A stretch of 64,000 nt of DNA from an uncultured Syntrophobacterales bacterium (GTDB lineage Bacteria > Desulfobacterota > Syntrophia > Syntrophales > UBA5619): the NCBI GenBank assembly GCA_903928915.1, contig CAIYSL010000040.1, positions 1 to 64,000 of the forward strand. The letters run 5' to 3'. Below, one piece after another: positions 1 through 8,975 of this stretch (positions within the stretch are counted from its first letter, which is position 1; each line of letters opens with the position of its first letter). A program made the position numbers and the translations under genes. Below the pieces are notes generated by a model. That model did no database searches, was not told the origin of the DNA, and worked only from the letters and a program-made list of their open reading frames with translations.

Positions 1-34
1 CTGATCAGGCAGGAAAAAAACTAAAACTCGGACC

Positions 35-63
35 TTGACAAACGTAACCAAAGGGGATATAAA
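35..63 (+). promoter_or_regulatory. Sigma-70 promoter of the tRNA operon
   Basis: A consensus -35 hexamer TTGACA (35-40) is followed after 17 bases by TATAAA (58-63). Transcription would start near 70, about 40 bases before the first tRNA, with a GC-rich stretch just upstream of the start as is usual for stable-RNA promoters. No gene lies between it and the tRNA cluster, so it most likely drives all four tRNAs. Confidence 0.75.
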
Positions 64-110
64 TCGCGATCTTTTCGAGGGTGACTGAACACAGTGCGTC
101 GCGAGGATAA

Positions 111-187
<77 letters not shown>

Positions 188-196
188 GGCATGGAT

Positions 197-274
197 GGTG
201 GGTGTAGCTCAACTGGTCAGAGTGCCGGGTTGTGGCCCCGGAGGCTGTGGGTTCAAGTCCCATCACTCACCCCA
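197..274 (+). tRNA. tRNA-His (anticodon GTG)
   Basis: The acceptor arm GTGGGTG pairs with CACTCAC. An extra 5' G at 197 can pair with the discriminator C at 271, the G-1 hallmark of bacterial tRNA-His. The anticodon loop is TTGTGGC with GTG. The CCA end is encoded. Confidence 0.94.
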
Positions 275-309
275 ACATAGAGCACCCTGGCCGCGCGGAA
301 AAGGATGAA

Positions 310-386
310 GCGCCCGTAGCTCAGCTGGATAGAGTCGCAGACTTCGAATCTGTTGGTCGTAGGTTCGAATCCTACCGGGCGCGCCA
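310..386 (+). tRNA. tRNA-Arg (anticodon TCG)
   Basis: The acceptor arm GCGCCCG pairs perfectly with CGGGCGC, the anticodon loop is CTTCGAA with TCG, and CCA is encoded. An unmodified T34 anticodon for CGA codons is less common than the ACG isoacceptor, but it occurs in GC-rich genomes. Confidence 0.93.
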
Positions 387-421
387 TATCAGGTGATGGA
401 GATGCAGTTACGACCGTTCAT

Positions 422-497
422 GGGCCCTTAGCTCAGCTGGTAGAGCAACTGACTCTTAATCAGTAGGTTGTCGGTTCGATCCCGACAGGGCTCACCA
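422..497 (+). tRNA. tRNA-Lys (anticodon CTT)
   Basis: The acceptor arm GGGCCCT pairs with AGGGCTC through one G-U pair. The anticodon loop CTCTTAA carries CTT, and CCA is encoded. It is the last tRNA of the operon and is followed directly by an intrinsic terminator. Confidence 0.94.
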
Positions 498-503
498 ATC
501 AAA

Positions 504-544
504 AAAGGGGTTACGGCAAGCAGGCCGTAACCCCTTTCTCTTTT
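504..544 (+). terminator. Intrinsic terminator of the tRNA operon
   Basis: A 14-base stem (504-517 paired with 523-536) containing GGGGTTACGGC and its complement encloses a short loop and runs into a T-rich tract (TTTCTCTTTT). It lies 7 bases after tRNA-Lys and closes the tRNA transcript. Confidence 0.85.
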
Positions 545-739
545 CGCGGTACGAGTGTACGGACGATTGGGTTGATCCCCGCGCTGCTGTCCGCCCCTCT
601 AGCGGTCTTTGAGATTGACGGGAATCGCGGGGTTAATATATAAGACAAACTCCATGAAGCGCAGGCCAAAGGCGCGGTCAAGGCGGCCCCATCCTCAATG
701 AGGAAATCGCCCTGCGGTGTATGTTGACTCAGGGGAGCT

Positions 740-2773
740 ATGGACAGCACGGCGTCAATCGGGAACGGGCTTCGGTTGGGGCCAACAGGGTCCGCCGGCT
801 TGGGACTCGACGCAGCGACGAAGCGGGAGATAAGCTGCCGGATCACCCGTACGCTGATCATGTACGTCCGGGAGGTGCATGGTTCGCTCGGGAACCTCCT
901 GGAGGGTCTCGACCTCGACGAGGCCTACCTTACCGACACCAACAACTGGGTCTCCCACGCATTTCTGCATGTCCTCTACGCACGGATGATCGCAATCCTC
1001 GGCGACGCCAACGCGGTGTATAAGATGACCCTGGCGGCGAAACGATTCCAGTCCCTGGGGCTGTTGGACTGGATCGCCCGGTTGCTGGGAAATCCGCGGC
1101 TGATCTATGCCGCGGGTCCCAAATACAACAAGCTGCTCAAGGCAAACGGGGATGTGTACATCCATGAACTGGGGGATTCCTGGGTGGTCCTGGAAGATCG
1201 GTATCACAGCAGCGCCCAGAAGACCCGGCACGACTGCGACTATACCCGCGGGGTCCTTGCCGGCATCCCGACCATCTTCGATATGCCGCTGGCCCACGTG
1301 GAGGAGATCGAATGCCAGGTGGCACCCGACGTGTACGGGGAGAGGGTCTGGCAGGACAGGCCCGTGTACGGGGCCAGGGGGTGCCTGTACCGGATCCGCT
1401 GGGATGCCAAAGAACACCCCAACCTCTGGAAGCGTATTTTTCAGCGGTACAGCGTCTACCGGAAGGCGATCGCGGACCTTCAGGAAACCAACAGGGTGAT
1501 CGAGGAGAAGTACGAGGAGGTGAAGAAACTGGCCAGCGCGCTGGAGACGACCAACCAGCAGCTCACCGAATCGAAGAAACAGCAGGAAGAATACATGGCT
1601 GAATTGAAGGTATCGGAACTCAGATACCGGCTCCTCGCGGAAAATGTGACAGACACCATCTGGACGATGAGCCTCGATCCGTTGCGGTTTACCTACGTAA
1701 GCCCTTCGGTGGAGCGGACACGCGGCTATACCGCGGAGGAGGCGATCGCGCTCCCGCTGGACAAGACTCTGACGCCTGAGTCGCTCGAACGGGTCACCCG
1801 GACGCTCACCGAAGAGCTCTCCCGGGAGGGGACCGAAACGGCTGACCCGAACAGATCAAGAACCGTCGAGGTTCAGCAATACCGGAAAGACGGATCGATC
1901 AGCTGGGTCGAGGTAACGACGTCATTCTTGCGGGATACGGAAGGAAAGCCGGTCGGGCTGCTGGGGGTTTCCCGCGACATCTCGGAGCGGAAGCGGGCGG
2001 AGCAGATGTATCAGGCCAAGATCGCCGCGGAGGCCTCGAACGCCGCCAAGAGCGAATTCCTCTCCCACATGAGCCATGAACTCAGGACCCCGCTGAACCA
2101 TATCATGGGGTTTACCGAGCTGATCCTCGGAAAAGATTTCGGTACGTTGAACCGCACCCAGGAAGAGTACCTCAGGGATGTCTATCACAGCGGCCAGCAT
2201 TTGCTTTCCCTGGTGAACGAGATACTTGACGTGTCGAAAATCGAAGCGGGGAAACTCGAGATAAAGCCGACGCGGATACACCTGAAACAGTTGTTGAAGG
2301 AGAGCCTGTCGATCATCACCGACGAGACGATGAAGCGGCGGATCACCCTTACGGCGGCGATCGATGAAATTCCCGATGTGATCACCGCCGATGAGCTGCG
2401 CGTGAAGCAGATCATGTACAACCTGCTGTCCAATGCCGTGAAGTTCACCGAAGACGGGGGGGATATCCGGCTCACGGCCCGTATCACCCGGCCTGCGGAG
2501 GGAGAACGACCCTCCGAAGCGGCAACGGGGGCGGATGGCGAACTGGAGATAAGCGTCGTAGATTCGGGAATCGGGATTCAACGGGAGGACAGGGAAATGA
2601 TTTTTGAGCCCTTTTCTCAACTGGAAAGCTCGTTGAGCAGGAAGTATCCCGGAACCGGACTGGGCCTGGGAGTCACCCGGAACCTGGTGGAATTGCACGG
2701 CGGGAGGATATGGGCGGAAAGCAAAGGGCCGGGAAAAGGATCGGCGTTTCGCTTCACCCTGCCGATCGTATGA
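740..2773 (+). CDS. Soluble hybrid-type PAS sensor histidine kinase with an N-terminal V4R-like sensor domain
   Basis: A 677-residue cytoplasmic two-component kinase. Residues about 20-230 form a globular domain ending in a Cys/Gly-rich pattern (CDYTRG, then EIECQVAP and GARGCLYRIRW) that recalls the V4R/heme-NO-binding-like sensor fold; this is tentative. A coiled coil spans about 240-290 and a PAS domain with PAC tail about 290-415. The HisKA phosphoacceptor is H446 in SHMSHELRTPLN. The ATPase domain has N-box NLLSNAVKF, G1 DSGIGI, F-box IFEPFSQL and G2 GTGLGLG. No membrane segment is visible, so the signal is probably internal. The start follows AGGGGAG by a short spacer. The receiver protein encoded 127 bases downstream is the likely partner. 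Confidence 0.88.
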   Translation: MDSTASIGNGLRLGPTGSAGLGLDAATKREISCRITRTLIMYVREVHGSLGNLLEGLDLDEAYLTDTNNWVSHAFLHVLYARMIAILGDANAVYKMTLAAKRFQSLGLLDWIARLLGNPRLIYAAGPKYNKLLKANGDVYIHELGDSWVVLEDRYHSSAQKTRHDCDYTRGVLAGIPTIFDMPLAHVEEIECQVAPDVYGERVWQDRPVYGARGCLYRIRWDAKEHPNLWKRIFQRYSVYRKAIADLQETNRVIEEKYEEVKKLASALETTNQQLTESKKQQEEYMAELKVSELRYRLLAENVTDTIWTMSLDPLRFTYVSPSVERTRGYTAEEAIALPLDKTLTPESLERVTRTLTEELSREGTETADPNRSRTVEVQQYRKDGSISWVEVTTSFLRDTEGKPVGLLGVSRDISERKRAEQMYQAKIAAEASNAAKSEFLSHMSHELRTPLNHIMGFTELILGKDFGTLNRTQEEYLRDVYHSGQHLLSLVNEILDVSKIEAGKLEIKPTRIHLKQLLKESLSIITDETMKRRITLTAAIDEIPDVITADELRVKQIMYNLLSNAVKFTEDGGDIRLTARITRPAEGERPSEAATGADGELEISVVDSGIGIQREDREMIFEPFSQLESSLSRKYPGTGLGLGVTRNLVELHGGRIWAESKGPGKGSAFRFTLPIV

Positions 2774-2900
2774 CCCCTGTCCGAGCCTGTGACGGCGGGT
2801 TTGCCCGCGGCGTCGATCCCGGGCCGTCGTCACGCGGAAGATCGCCCCGGTGCAGGGGAGGGCATTACCGTTTGTCTCACATTCCGGAGGGTAGAGCGAG

Positions 2901-3287
2901 ATGGAAGAAAAGACTATTCTGGTGATCGAAGACAATGAAATGAACATGAAGCTCATGCGGGCGGTTCTCCGGGTTGGCAAGTATCGGATGCTGGAGGCGA
3001 AGGATGCGGAAACGGGGCTGAGCCTGGCGCGGGAGCATCACCCGGACCTGATTCTGATGGACATCCAGCTTCCGGGCATGGATGGATTGAGTGCAACCAA
3101 GATCATCAAGGCGGACCCCGAACTGAAAGGGATCCCGATCTTTGCCCTGACCGGTTTTGCGATGGAAAGCGATAAAGCGAAGGCAACAGACATCGGACTT
3201 GCCGGCTATATCGTCAAGCCCTTCTCCGTCAAGTCGCTCCTGGAAACGCTCGAAAACCATTTCATCGGACCGACGGCACCACACTGA
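2901..3287 (+). CDS. Single-domain response regulator (CheY/DivK-like)
   Basis: A 128-residue stand-alone receiver domain with every active-site residue: the acidic pair E10/D11, phosphoacceptor D54 in LILMD, T84 and K106 in the VKPF motif. There is no output domain, so it acts through protein contact or as a phosphorelay intermediate, in the manner of DivK. It lies 127 bases after the PAS kinase on the same strand and is probably its target. A GGAGGGTAGAGCGAG ribosome-binding region precedes the ATG. Confidence 0.92.
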   Translation: MEEKTILVIEDNEMNMKLMRAVLRVGKYRMLEAKDAETGLSLAREHHPDLILMDIQLPGMDGLSATKIIKADPELKGIPIFALTGFAMESDKAKATDIGLAGYIVKPFSVKSLLETLENHFIGPTAPH

Positions 3288-3301
3288 TCAACACGGCGCA
3301 G

Positions 3302-4045
3302 TTATGAGGGGCCTGCCTCCGGCACGGGGCTTTCCACCCGGGGAGAGTCCCGGGGAACGGTGTTGCCTGCGGGGGGGCAGACGGCGTTCCGCTGCCGCTG
3401 ATCCCGTTCGACGTCATTCATCCGTTCCGGAGTCACTCTCCGCAGAATGCCCAGTGTGCGGACCAGGGGAAGCTCGGTGAACAGGCCGGAGGCGATCGCC
3501 AGCTGATAGATGCACCGCGGCGCCTGGCCTCCCTGTGCGGGGTCGAAGAAGACATCATGGATGAGGAGGAAGCCGCCGGGCCGGAGATGTGACACCCAAC
3601 TGCTGTAATCGGTGAAAACCGCATCATAGGCGTGGCTGCCGTCGATGAATACGAGGCTGAGCGGTGTTTGCCAGCAGCGGGCAACGACCTCGGAACGTGC
3701 GACGATGGGGACGACCGTGTCCTCAAGCGACAGTTCCCGGATCGTCCGGCGGAACAGCGGGAGGGTGTCGACGCGGCCCGTCTGCGGATCGATGAGCTCC
3801 GGGTCGAAATACTCCCCACCCGGTTGCTGTTCTTCCGATCCGCCGTGATGGTCTATGGAAAAGAGTATTCCCCCCGCTTCCCGGCATCCCAATCCGAGAT
3901 AGGCCGCCGAGAGGCCGCAATAGCTGCCGATCTCCAGGCAGGGGCCGAACCGTGCGGCTTCCCGGGCGATTTCATACAGGCGGTCTGCCTCATCCTCGGC
4001 CATGAATCCCTTGAAAACCCGCTTGTTCAATTCTTCTCTGGTCAT
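3302..4045 (-). CDS. Class I SAM-dependent methyltransferase (Methyltransf_24 type)
   Basis: A 247-residue protein with the Rossmann methyltransferase pattern. Motif I is CLEIGSYCG, where SAM binds. The acidic beta-2 end is FSIDHHGG, the beta-4 motif is LVFIDGSHAYD, and the later motif is LRPGGFLLIHD. These match the small-molecule/TylF-like methyltransferase group, but the substrate cannot be read from sequence. The C-terminal 40 residues are polar and Pro/Arg-rich and may be disordered. It converges with the response regulator and is divergent from nrdD. GGGAGCGGGG just before the ATG serves as ribosome-binding site. Confidence 0.82.
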   Translation of the reverse strand: MTREELNKRVFKGFMAEDEADRLYEIAREAARFGPCLEIGSYCGLSAAYLGLGCREAGGILFSIDHHGGSEEQQPGGEYFDPELIDPQTGRVDTLPLFRRTIRELSLEDTVVPIVARSEVVARCWQTPLSLVFIDGSHAYDAVFTDYSSWVSHLRPGGFLLIHDVFFDPAQGGQAPRCIYQLAIASGLFTELPLVRTLGILRRVTPERMNDVERDQRQRNAVCPPAGNTVPRDSPRVESPVPEAGPS

Positions 4046-4237
4046 CCCCCGCTCCCGGTCCGCAGATCATTGGACAGGGTGTTGTATACAATTGACCCCG
4101 GCAAAAGGCAAGTGTCGCCGGGTCAATTTCCCCCGGGAAGGGACGCCTCGCCGGAGGTACGCAAACCCTCCGAGATTAAACGAGATGACCGCAGCGCCCT
4201 TCCCCCGGGGCACAGCGATATTCCTGTAAAAAACTGC

Positions 4238-4266
4238 TTGACCGCATCAATATATGGTAGTATGAA
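4238..4266 (+). promoter_or_regulatory. nrdDG promoter
   Basis: TTGACC (4238-4243), a 17-base spacer and TATGAA (4261-4266) make a good sigma-70 promoter, with a start near 4273. It lies inside the paired NrdR boxes: the first box fills the spacer and the second covers the predicted transcription start. Repressor binding would therefore block RNA polymerase directly. Confidence 0.7.
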
Positions 4267-4291
4267 TGTGACAAACCCCAATATATAGCGT
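4245..4291 (+). promoter_or_regulatory. Paired NrdR boxes upstream of nrdD
   Basis: Two copies of the NrdR-box core AATATAT occur at 4249 and 4280, exactly 31 bases apart, which is about three helical turns. The downstream 16-mer (4276-4291) matches the established consensus ACACWATATATWGTGT at 13 of 16 positions; the upstream one (4245-4260) matches at about 10. Tandem boxes at this spacing are the known arrangement for NrdR, the ATP/dATP-sensing repressor of ribonucleotide reductase genes. No nrdR gene is in this window. Confidence 0.75.
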
Positions 4292-4341
4292 TACTGTATA
4301 CGCAATAGTTCGTAAATAATATCAAGAAAGAGGAGCACTTC

Positions 4342-6435
4342 ATGCACGCGAAGATCAAGAAAAGGGATGGCCGTCTTGTCAAATTCAATGCCGAAAAGAT
4401 CACCAACGCCATCGCCAAGGCAGGGGCGGCATCGGGCGAGTTTGATCTTGCGGCTGCAAAGATGCTCACCATCCGGGTGCTGAACCTGGCGGAGAAGGTC
4501 TTCGACGACCGGATCATCAACGTGGAAGAGATCCAGGATATCGTGGAAGAGGTCCTTCTTTCCTCCCCCTACCGCAAGACGGCAAAGGCGTACATCATCT
4601 ACCGCGATCAGCACGCCCGTCTGCGGGAAATCACCAACAAGATGGAGGTAGACCTGGTCGATCAGTACCTTAAAAAGATGGACTGGAAGATAAACGAAAA
4701 CAGCAATATGGACTATTCGCTCCAGGGGCTGAACAATTACATCTCCTCCGAGGTGAGCAAGGTCTACTGGCTGAACGAAATCTACTCCCCGGAGATCCGC
4801 CGGGCGCATACGGAGGGCGATTTCCATATCCATGACCTGAGCCTGCTGTCGGTCTATTGCGTGGGCTGGGACCTTTTCGACCTCCTGGTGGAGGGGTTTA
4901 GGGGCGTGTCCGGCAAGGTGGAGAGCAAACCGGCCAAGCACCTCCGCAGCGCCCTCGGACAGGTGGTGAATTTCTTCTATACCTTGCAGGGAGAGGCTGC
5001 CGGCGCGCAGGCCTTTTCAAACTTCGACACGCTGCTTGCCCCGTTCATCCGGTATGACCAGCTGAGCTACCAGGAGATCCGGCAGGCACTGCAGGAATTC
5101 ATTTTCAACATCAATGTCCCCACGCGAGTCGGGTTCCAGACGCCCTTTACCAATGTCACGCTCGACATAAACGTCCCCCGCTATTATGCGGACCGTAACG
5201 TCATCATCGGCGGAAAGCCCCAGAAGGAGACGTACGGTGAATTCCAGGAGGAGATGAACCTGTTCAACCGGGCCTTTCTCCAGGTGATGGCCGAGGGCGA
5301 CGCTCGGGGGCGCGTGTTTACGTTTCCGATTCCCACCTACAGCGTTACCAAGGATTTCAACTGGGACGATCCGAAACTCGAAGGATTGTGGGAAATGACG
5401 GCGAAGTACGGGGTTCCCTATTTTTCCAACTTCATCAACTCGGACATGAGCCCCGAAGATGCGCGCAGCATGTGCTGCCGGCTGCGCATCGACAACCGTG
5501 AACTGCAGAAACGGGGCGGGGGGCTGTTCGGTTCGAATCCCCTGACCGGATCGATCGGCGTGATCACGATCAACATGCCCAGGATCGGGTATCTGGCCGA
5601 CACGGAGAAGGGCTTCATGGAGCGGCTCGACCGGTTGATGGTGACCGCCAAAGAGAGCCTGGAAATCAAGCGTAAAGTACTGGAGAAATTCACCGACGGG
5701 AACCTCTATCCCTATACGCGCTACTACCTGCGGAGCGTGAAGGAACGGTTCGACGAATACTGGAAGAACCATTTTTCCACGATCGGTCTGGTGGGGATGA
5801 ACGAGGCCTGTCTCAACCTCCTCGGCCGGGACATCGCCTCGCCGGAGGGACAGCGGTTCACGAAGAAGGTCCTCGATTTCATGCGCAACCGTCTCATCCA
5901 GTTTCAGAAGGAGACGGGCAACAATTACAATCTCGAATCCACGCCGGCGGAAGGGACTTCCTATCGACTTGCCAAGTGCGACAAAGATAAGTATCCCGAG
6001 ATCATCTGCGCCAACGAAGAGCATTGCCGGCAGAGCAAGGCCGAGCCGTTCTACACGAACTCCACTCAGCTCCAGGTAAATTACACGAACGACGTGTTCG
6101 AAGCCCTCGACCTGCAAGACGACATCCAGACGAAGTACACCGGCGGGACGGTTTTTCATACCTACGCCGGGGAGCGGATCGCCGATCCGCAGGCGGTCAA
6201 GTCGCTGATCAGAAAGATCTGCGAGAATTACCATCTGCCCTACATCACCTTTACCCCTACTTTCAGCGTCTGTCCCTCGCATGGATACCTGACCGGGGAA
6301 ATACAGACCTGCCCGACCTGCCAGGAATCGTGCGAGGTGTATTCGCGGGTCGTCGGGTACCTCCGGCCGGTGAAGCAGTGGAACATGGGAAAGAAAGAGG
6401 AATTCAAATTGCGCAAGACCTATAATTTCCGATGA
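4342..6435 (+). CDS. nrdD: Anaerobic (class III) ribonucleoside-triphosphate reductase
   Basis: A 697-residue glycyl-radical enzyme that makes dNTPs from NTPs without oxygen. Residues about 3-95 are an ATP-cone (KIKKRDGRLVKFNAEKI), the allosteric site. The catalytic barrel carries the MCCRLRID motif. The C-terminal zinc site is formed by CPSHGY and CPTCQESC, followed by the glycyl-radical loop RVVGYLRPV and the tail WNMGKKEEF. Length and motif order are normal for NrdD. AGAGGAG precedes the start. The gene is first in an operon with its activase, whose ATG overlaps this stop codon, and has an NrdR-regulated promoter. It is the only ribonucleotide reductase in the window. Confidence 0.97.
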   Translation: MHAKIKKRDGRLVKFNAEKITNAIAKAGAASGEFDLAAAKMLTIRVLNLAEKVFDDRIINVEEIQDIVEEVLLSSPYRKTAKAYIIYRDQHARLREITNKMEVDLVDQYLKKMDWKINENSNMDYSLQGLNNYISSEVSKVYWLNEIYSPEIRRAHTEGDFHIHDLSLLSVYCVGWDLFDLLVEGFRGVSGKVESKPAKHLRSALGQVVNFFYTLQGEAAGAQAFSNFDTLLAPFIRYDQLSYQEIRQALQEFIFNINVPTRVGFQTPFTNVTLDINVPRYYADRNVIIGGKPQKETYGEFQEEMNLFNRAFLQVMAEGDARGRVFTFPIPTYSVTKDFNWDDPKLEGLWEMTAKYGVPYFSNFINSDMSPEDARSMCCRLRIDNRELQKRGGGLFGSNPLTGSIGVITINMPRIGYLADTEKGFMERLDRLMVTAKESLEIKRKVLEKFTDGNLYPYTRYYLRSVKERFDEYWKNHFSTIGLVGMNEACLNLLGRDIASPEGQRFTKKVLDFMRNRLIQFQKETGNNYNLESTPAEGTSYRLAKCDKDKYPEIICANEEHCRQSKAEPFYTNSTQLQVNYTNDVFEALDLQDDIQTKYTGGTVFHTYAGERIADPQAVKSLIRKICENYHLPYITFTPTFSVCPSHGYLTGEIQTCPTCQESCEVYSRVVGYLRPVKQWNMGKKEEFKLRKTYNFR

Positions 6436-7121
6436 GAATCGGAGGACTGCAGAAGGTCACCCTGATCGATTATCCGGGAAAGATCGGCGCAACCGTGTTT
6501 ACGCAGGGGTGCAATTTCCGCTGCCCCTACTGTCACAATCCGGAGCTCGTCGATGCAGGTCTTTACGGTCCGCCCGTCCCGGAGGCGGAAGTAATTTCCT
6601 TTCTCGAAAAGCGCAGGGGAAAGCTCGACGCGGTCACCGTGACGGGCGGAGAACCGACGCTCCAGCAGGACCTAGAGGGTTTCGTCGCAGCGCTCAAGGC
6701 GATGGGATATTTCGTCAAGGTCGATACCAACGGCTCGAACCCCGATCTCCTCGCGCGGCTGATCACCCGGGGCCTGGTCGACTATCTGGCCATGGATATC
6801 AAGGGTCCCCTGAAAAAATACGGGGCGATCGCTTCCGTCGCGGTCGATACCTCCCGGGTCCTCCGGAGCATCGAATTGATCATCTCCTCGGGTGTCGCGC
6901 ACGAATTCCGGACCACCATCGTTCGATCGCAGCTCACACCCCGGGACCTGGTGTCGATCGCGCGGATGATCCCGCAGGCCCGCCTGTATGTTCTGCAGCG
7001 CTTTGCGCCAACGAAGGTGCTGGACGACTCGTTTATTGCCGCAGCATCCTATTCACCGCAGGAACTGTCAACCATCCGGAAGAGTCTGGAAAAAGAGCCT
7101 GTTCCCGTGATAATCCGTTGA
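6432..7121 (+). CDS. nrdG: Anaerobic ribonucleotide reductase activating protein (radical SAM)
   Basis: A 229-residue radical-SAM activase that installs the glycyl radical on NrdD. The cluster motif CNFRCPYC lies near residue 30 (CxxxCxxC) and binds the [4Fe-4S] cluster; the VTGGEPT motif contacts SAM. The N-terminus GGLQKVTLIDYPG is typical of this family. It overlaps the nrdD stop by 4 bases (ATGA), so the two are translationally coupled. Confidence 0.95.
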   Translation: MRIGGLQKVTLIDYPGKIGATVFTQGCNFRCPYCHNPELVDAGLYGPPVPEAEVISFLEKRRGKLDAVTVTGGEPTLQQDLEGFVAALKAMGYFVKVDTNGSNPDLLARLITRGLVDYLAMDIKGPLKKYGAIASVAVDTSRVLRSIELIISSGVAHEFRTTIVRSQLTPRDLVSIARMIPQARLYVLQRFAPTKVLDDSFIAAASYSPQELSTIRKSLEKEPVPVIIR

Positions 7122-7204
7122 CGGGAGGGGGAGTTCGTTCCATAATCGGCCGACCAGCGGACGAGCGACGTTCGCAGCGCGGGCATCCGGAAGGCAGGTG
7201 AATC

Positions 7205-8860
7205 ATGAGCGGAAAGGATACCGACCTTTACCGTACAGCCGATGACAGCCAGATCGGCCGCCCGCTCGATCGGGTCGTTGCCGAGCTCCAGCGGTTTACC
7301 GAAGACCAGATGAAACAGATCAAACGGCTGACCCGCATCGGTACCGCCCTGTCGGCGGAACGGAACATCGAACGGCTCTTCGAGATGATCATCGCAGAGG
7401 CGCGGAAATTCACCGACGCCGACGGGGGGACTCTGTACATCATGTCCGACGACTGCCGGGAGCTTCAGTTTGCCGTCGTGCAAACGGAAACCCTCCGGAT
7501 CCGCATGGGGGGAACGGGGGGAAGAATCACCTGGAAGCCGGTGCCACTGTACCATCCCGACGGAGCGGCCAACCACGGCAACGTTTCCGCTCACGTTGCC
7601 CTGACGGGCACGATCGTCAATATCCCGGATGTCTATGACTCGGAGGGGTTCGACTTCAAGGGGACGCGGGCGTTCGATGCGGAGACGGGATACCGGTCGA
7701 AATCGATGCTGGTGGTGCCGATGAAGGACCACCGGAACGATATCATCGGGGTACTGCAGTTGCTCAACGCCCACGGTGATTCGCGCGGGGACGTGGTACC
7801 CTTCTCGTATGAATCCCAGGAAATGACCGAGTCCCTTGCGTCGCTGGCGGCCGTCGCCCTTTCGAACAACCGCCTGATTCACGAACTGGAAACCCTGATG
7901 GAATCCTTCATCCGCGCCATCGGCACTGCCGTCGACGAGAAATCGCCGTACACGGGCGGTCATGTCCGCCGCGTAGCCGAACTGACGATGGACATCGCCC
8001 GGAGGATCAACAGTGCGCACGAGGGGCCCTACGCGGCGGTGACGTTCTCTGCCGATGAACTGCAGGAACTCCAGATAGCGGCGTGGCTTCACGACGTGGG
8101 AAAGATAACGACCCCGGAGTATGTGATCGACAAGGCGACGAAGCTGGAAGCCATCTATGACGGCATCGAACTGCTGCGCCTTCGGTTCTTGCTCGCGGCG
8201 ATGCAGGAACGGATGCGGAAACTGCGGTCCCAACCGTCCCCGGCAGGGGGCGCCGACGAAAGCGACGGCAACGAGGCGGACCTGGCGCAGGAGTTTCAGT
8301 TCTTGACGGAAACGAACCTGGGGGCAGAGCGGATGTCCGACGAGCGGATGGAGCGTGTGCGGTCGATCGCCCGGCGGACGTGGGAATTGGACGGGGAACG
8401 AGTAGCGCTGCTTACGCCGAACGAGGTGGAACGGCTCAGCGTGCGGCAGGGAACGCTTACTCGGGCGGAACGGGAGATCGTGAAGAATCACGCGGCGGTG
8501 ACACAAAAAATCCTTTCCCAGTTACCCTTCCCGAAGAAACTGAGCCATGTCCCCGAATATGCGGCCAGTCATCATGAAACACTCACCGGCACGGGATATC
8601 CGCGCGGTCTCGACGCCAGCCGGCTCCCCCTGCAGGCCCGCATCCTGGCACTGGCGGACGTGTTCGAGGCGCTGACCGCCAAGGACAGGCCCTACAAGAA
8701 GGCGAAGCCCCTGTCCGAAGCGATGCAGATCATGCGTCTGATGGCAAACGACCGCCATATCGATCCCGATCTGTTCGAGCTGTTTCAACGGGACAAGGTC
8801 TACCTAGACTATGCCCGCCGTGAGCTCGCCCCCCAGCAAATCGACGTCACCGGCGCGTAG
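7205..8860 (+). CDS. GAF / HD-GYP domain protein (putative cyclic-di-GMP phosphodiesterase)
   Basis: A 551-residue cytoplasmic signalling protein. A GAF sensor domain covers about residues 45-215 and an HD-GYP catalytic domain about 230-535. Metal and substrate residues are present: GGHVRRV, LHDVGKI, NHAAV, SHHETLTGTGYPRGL with the GYP triplet, and DVFEALTAKDRPYK. HD-GYP enzymes hydrolyse cyclic di-GMP. An extra block of about 130 residues (about 315-440, Arg/Glu-rich) splits the HD and GYP halves, which is unusual. It lies 83 bases after nrdG but is functionally unrelated. Confidence 0.9.
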   Translation: MSGKDTDLYRTADDSQIGRPLDRVVAELQRFTEDQMKQIKRLTRIGTALSAERNIERLFEMIIAEARKFTDADGGTLYIMSDDCRELQFAVVQTETLRIRMGGTGGRITWKPVPLYHPDGAANHGNVSAHVALTGTIVNIPDVYDSEGFDFKGTRAFDAETGYRSKSMLVVPMKDHRNDIIGVLQLLNAHGDSRGDVVPFSYESQEMTESLASLAAVALSNNRLIHELETLMESFIRAIGTAVDEKSPYTGGHVRRVAELTMDIARRINSAHEGPYAAVTFSADELQELQIAAWLHDVGKITTPEYVIDKATKLEAIYDGIELLRLRFLLAAMQERMRKLRSQPSPAGGADESDGNEADLAQEFQFLTETNLGAERMSDERMERVRSIARRTWELDGERVALLTPNEVERLSVRQGTLTRAEREIVKNHAAVTQKILSQLPFPKKLSHVPEYAASHHETLTGTGYPRGLDASRLPLQARILALADVFEALTAKDRPYKKAKPLSEAMQIMRLMANDRHIDPDLFELFQRDKVYLDYARRELAPQQIDVTGA

Positions 8861-8975
8861 GAGGGTCTGCCTCCCGTCGTTCCCGGTCCCCCTGCGCTGC
8901 ATGGCCGGGAAGAACAGCGGCGAAACCGAAAACGGCGGGAAGATTCGCTTCCGCCGGGCGGAGGCGGGGGACGGA

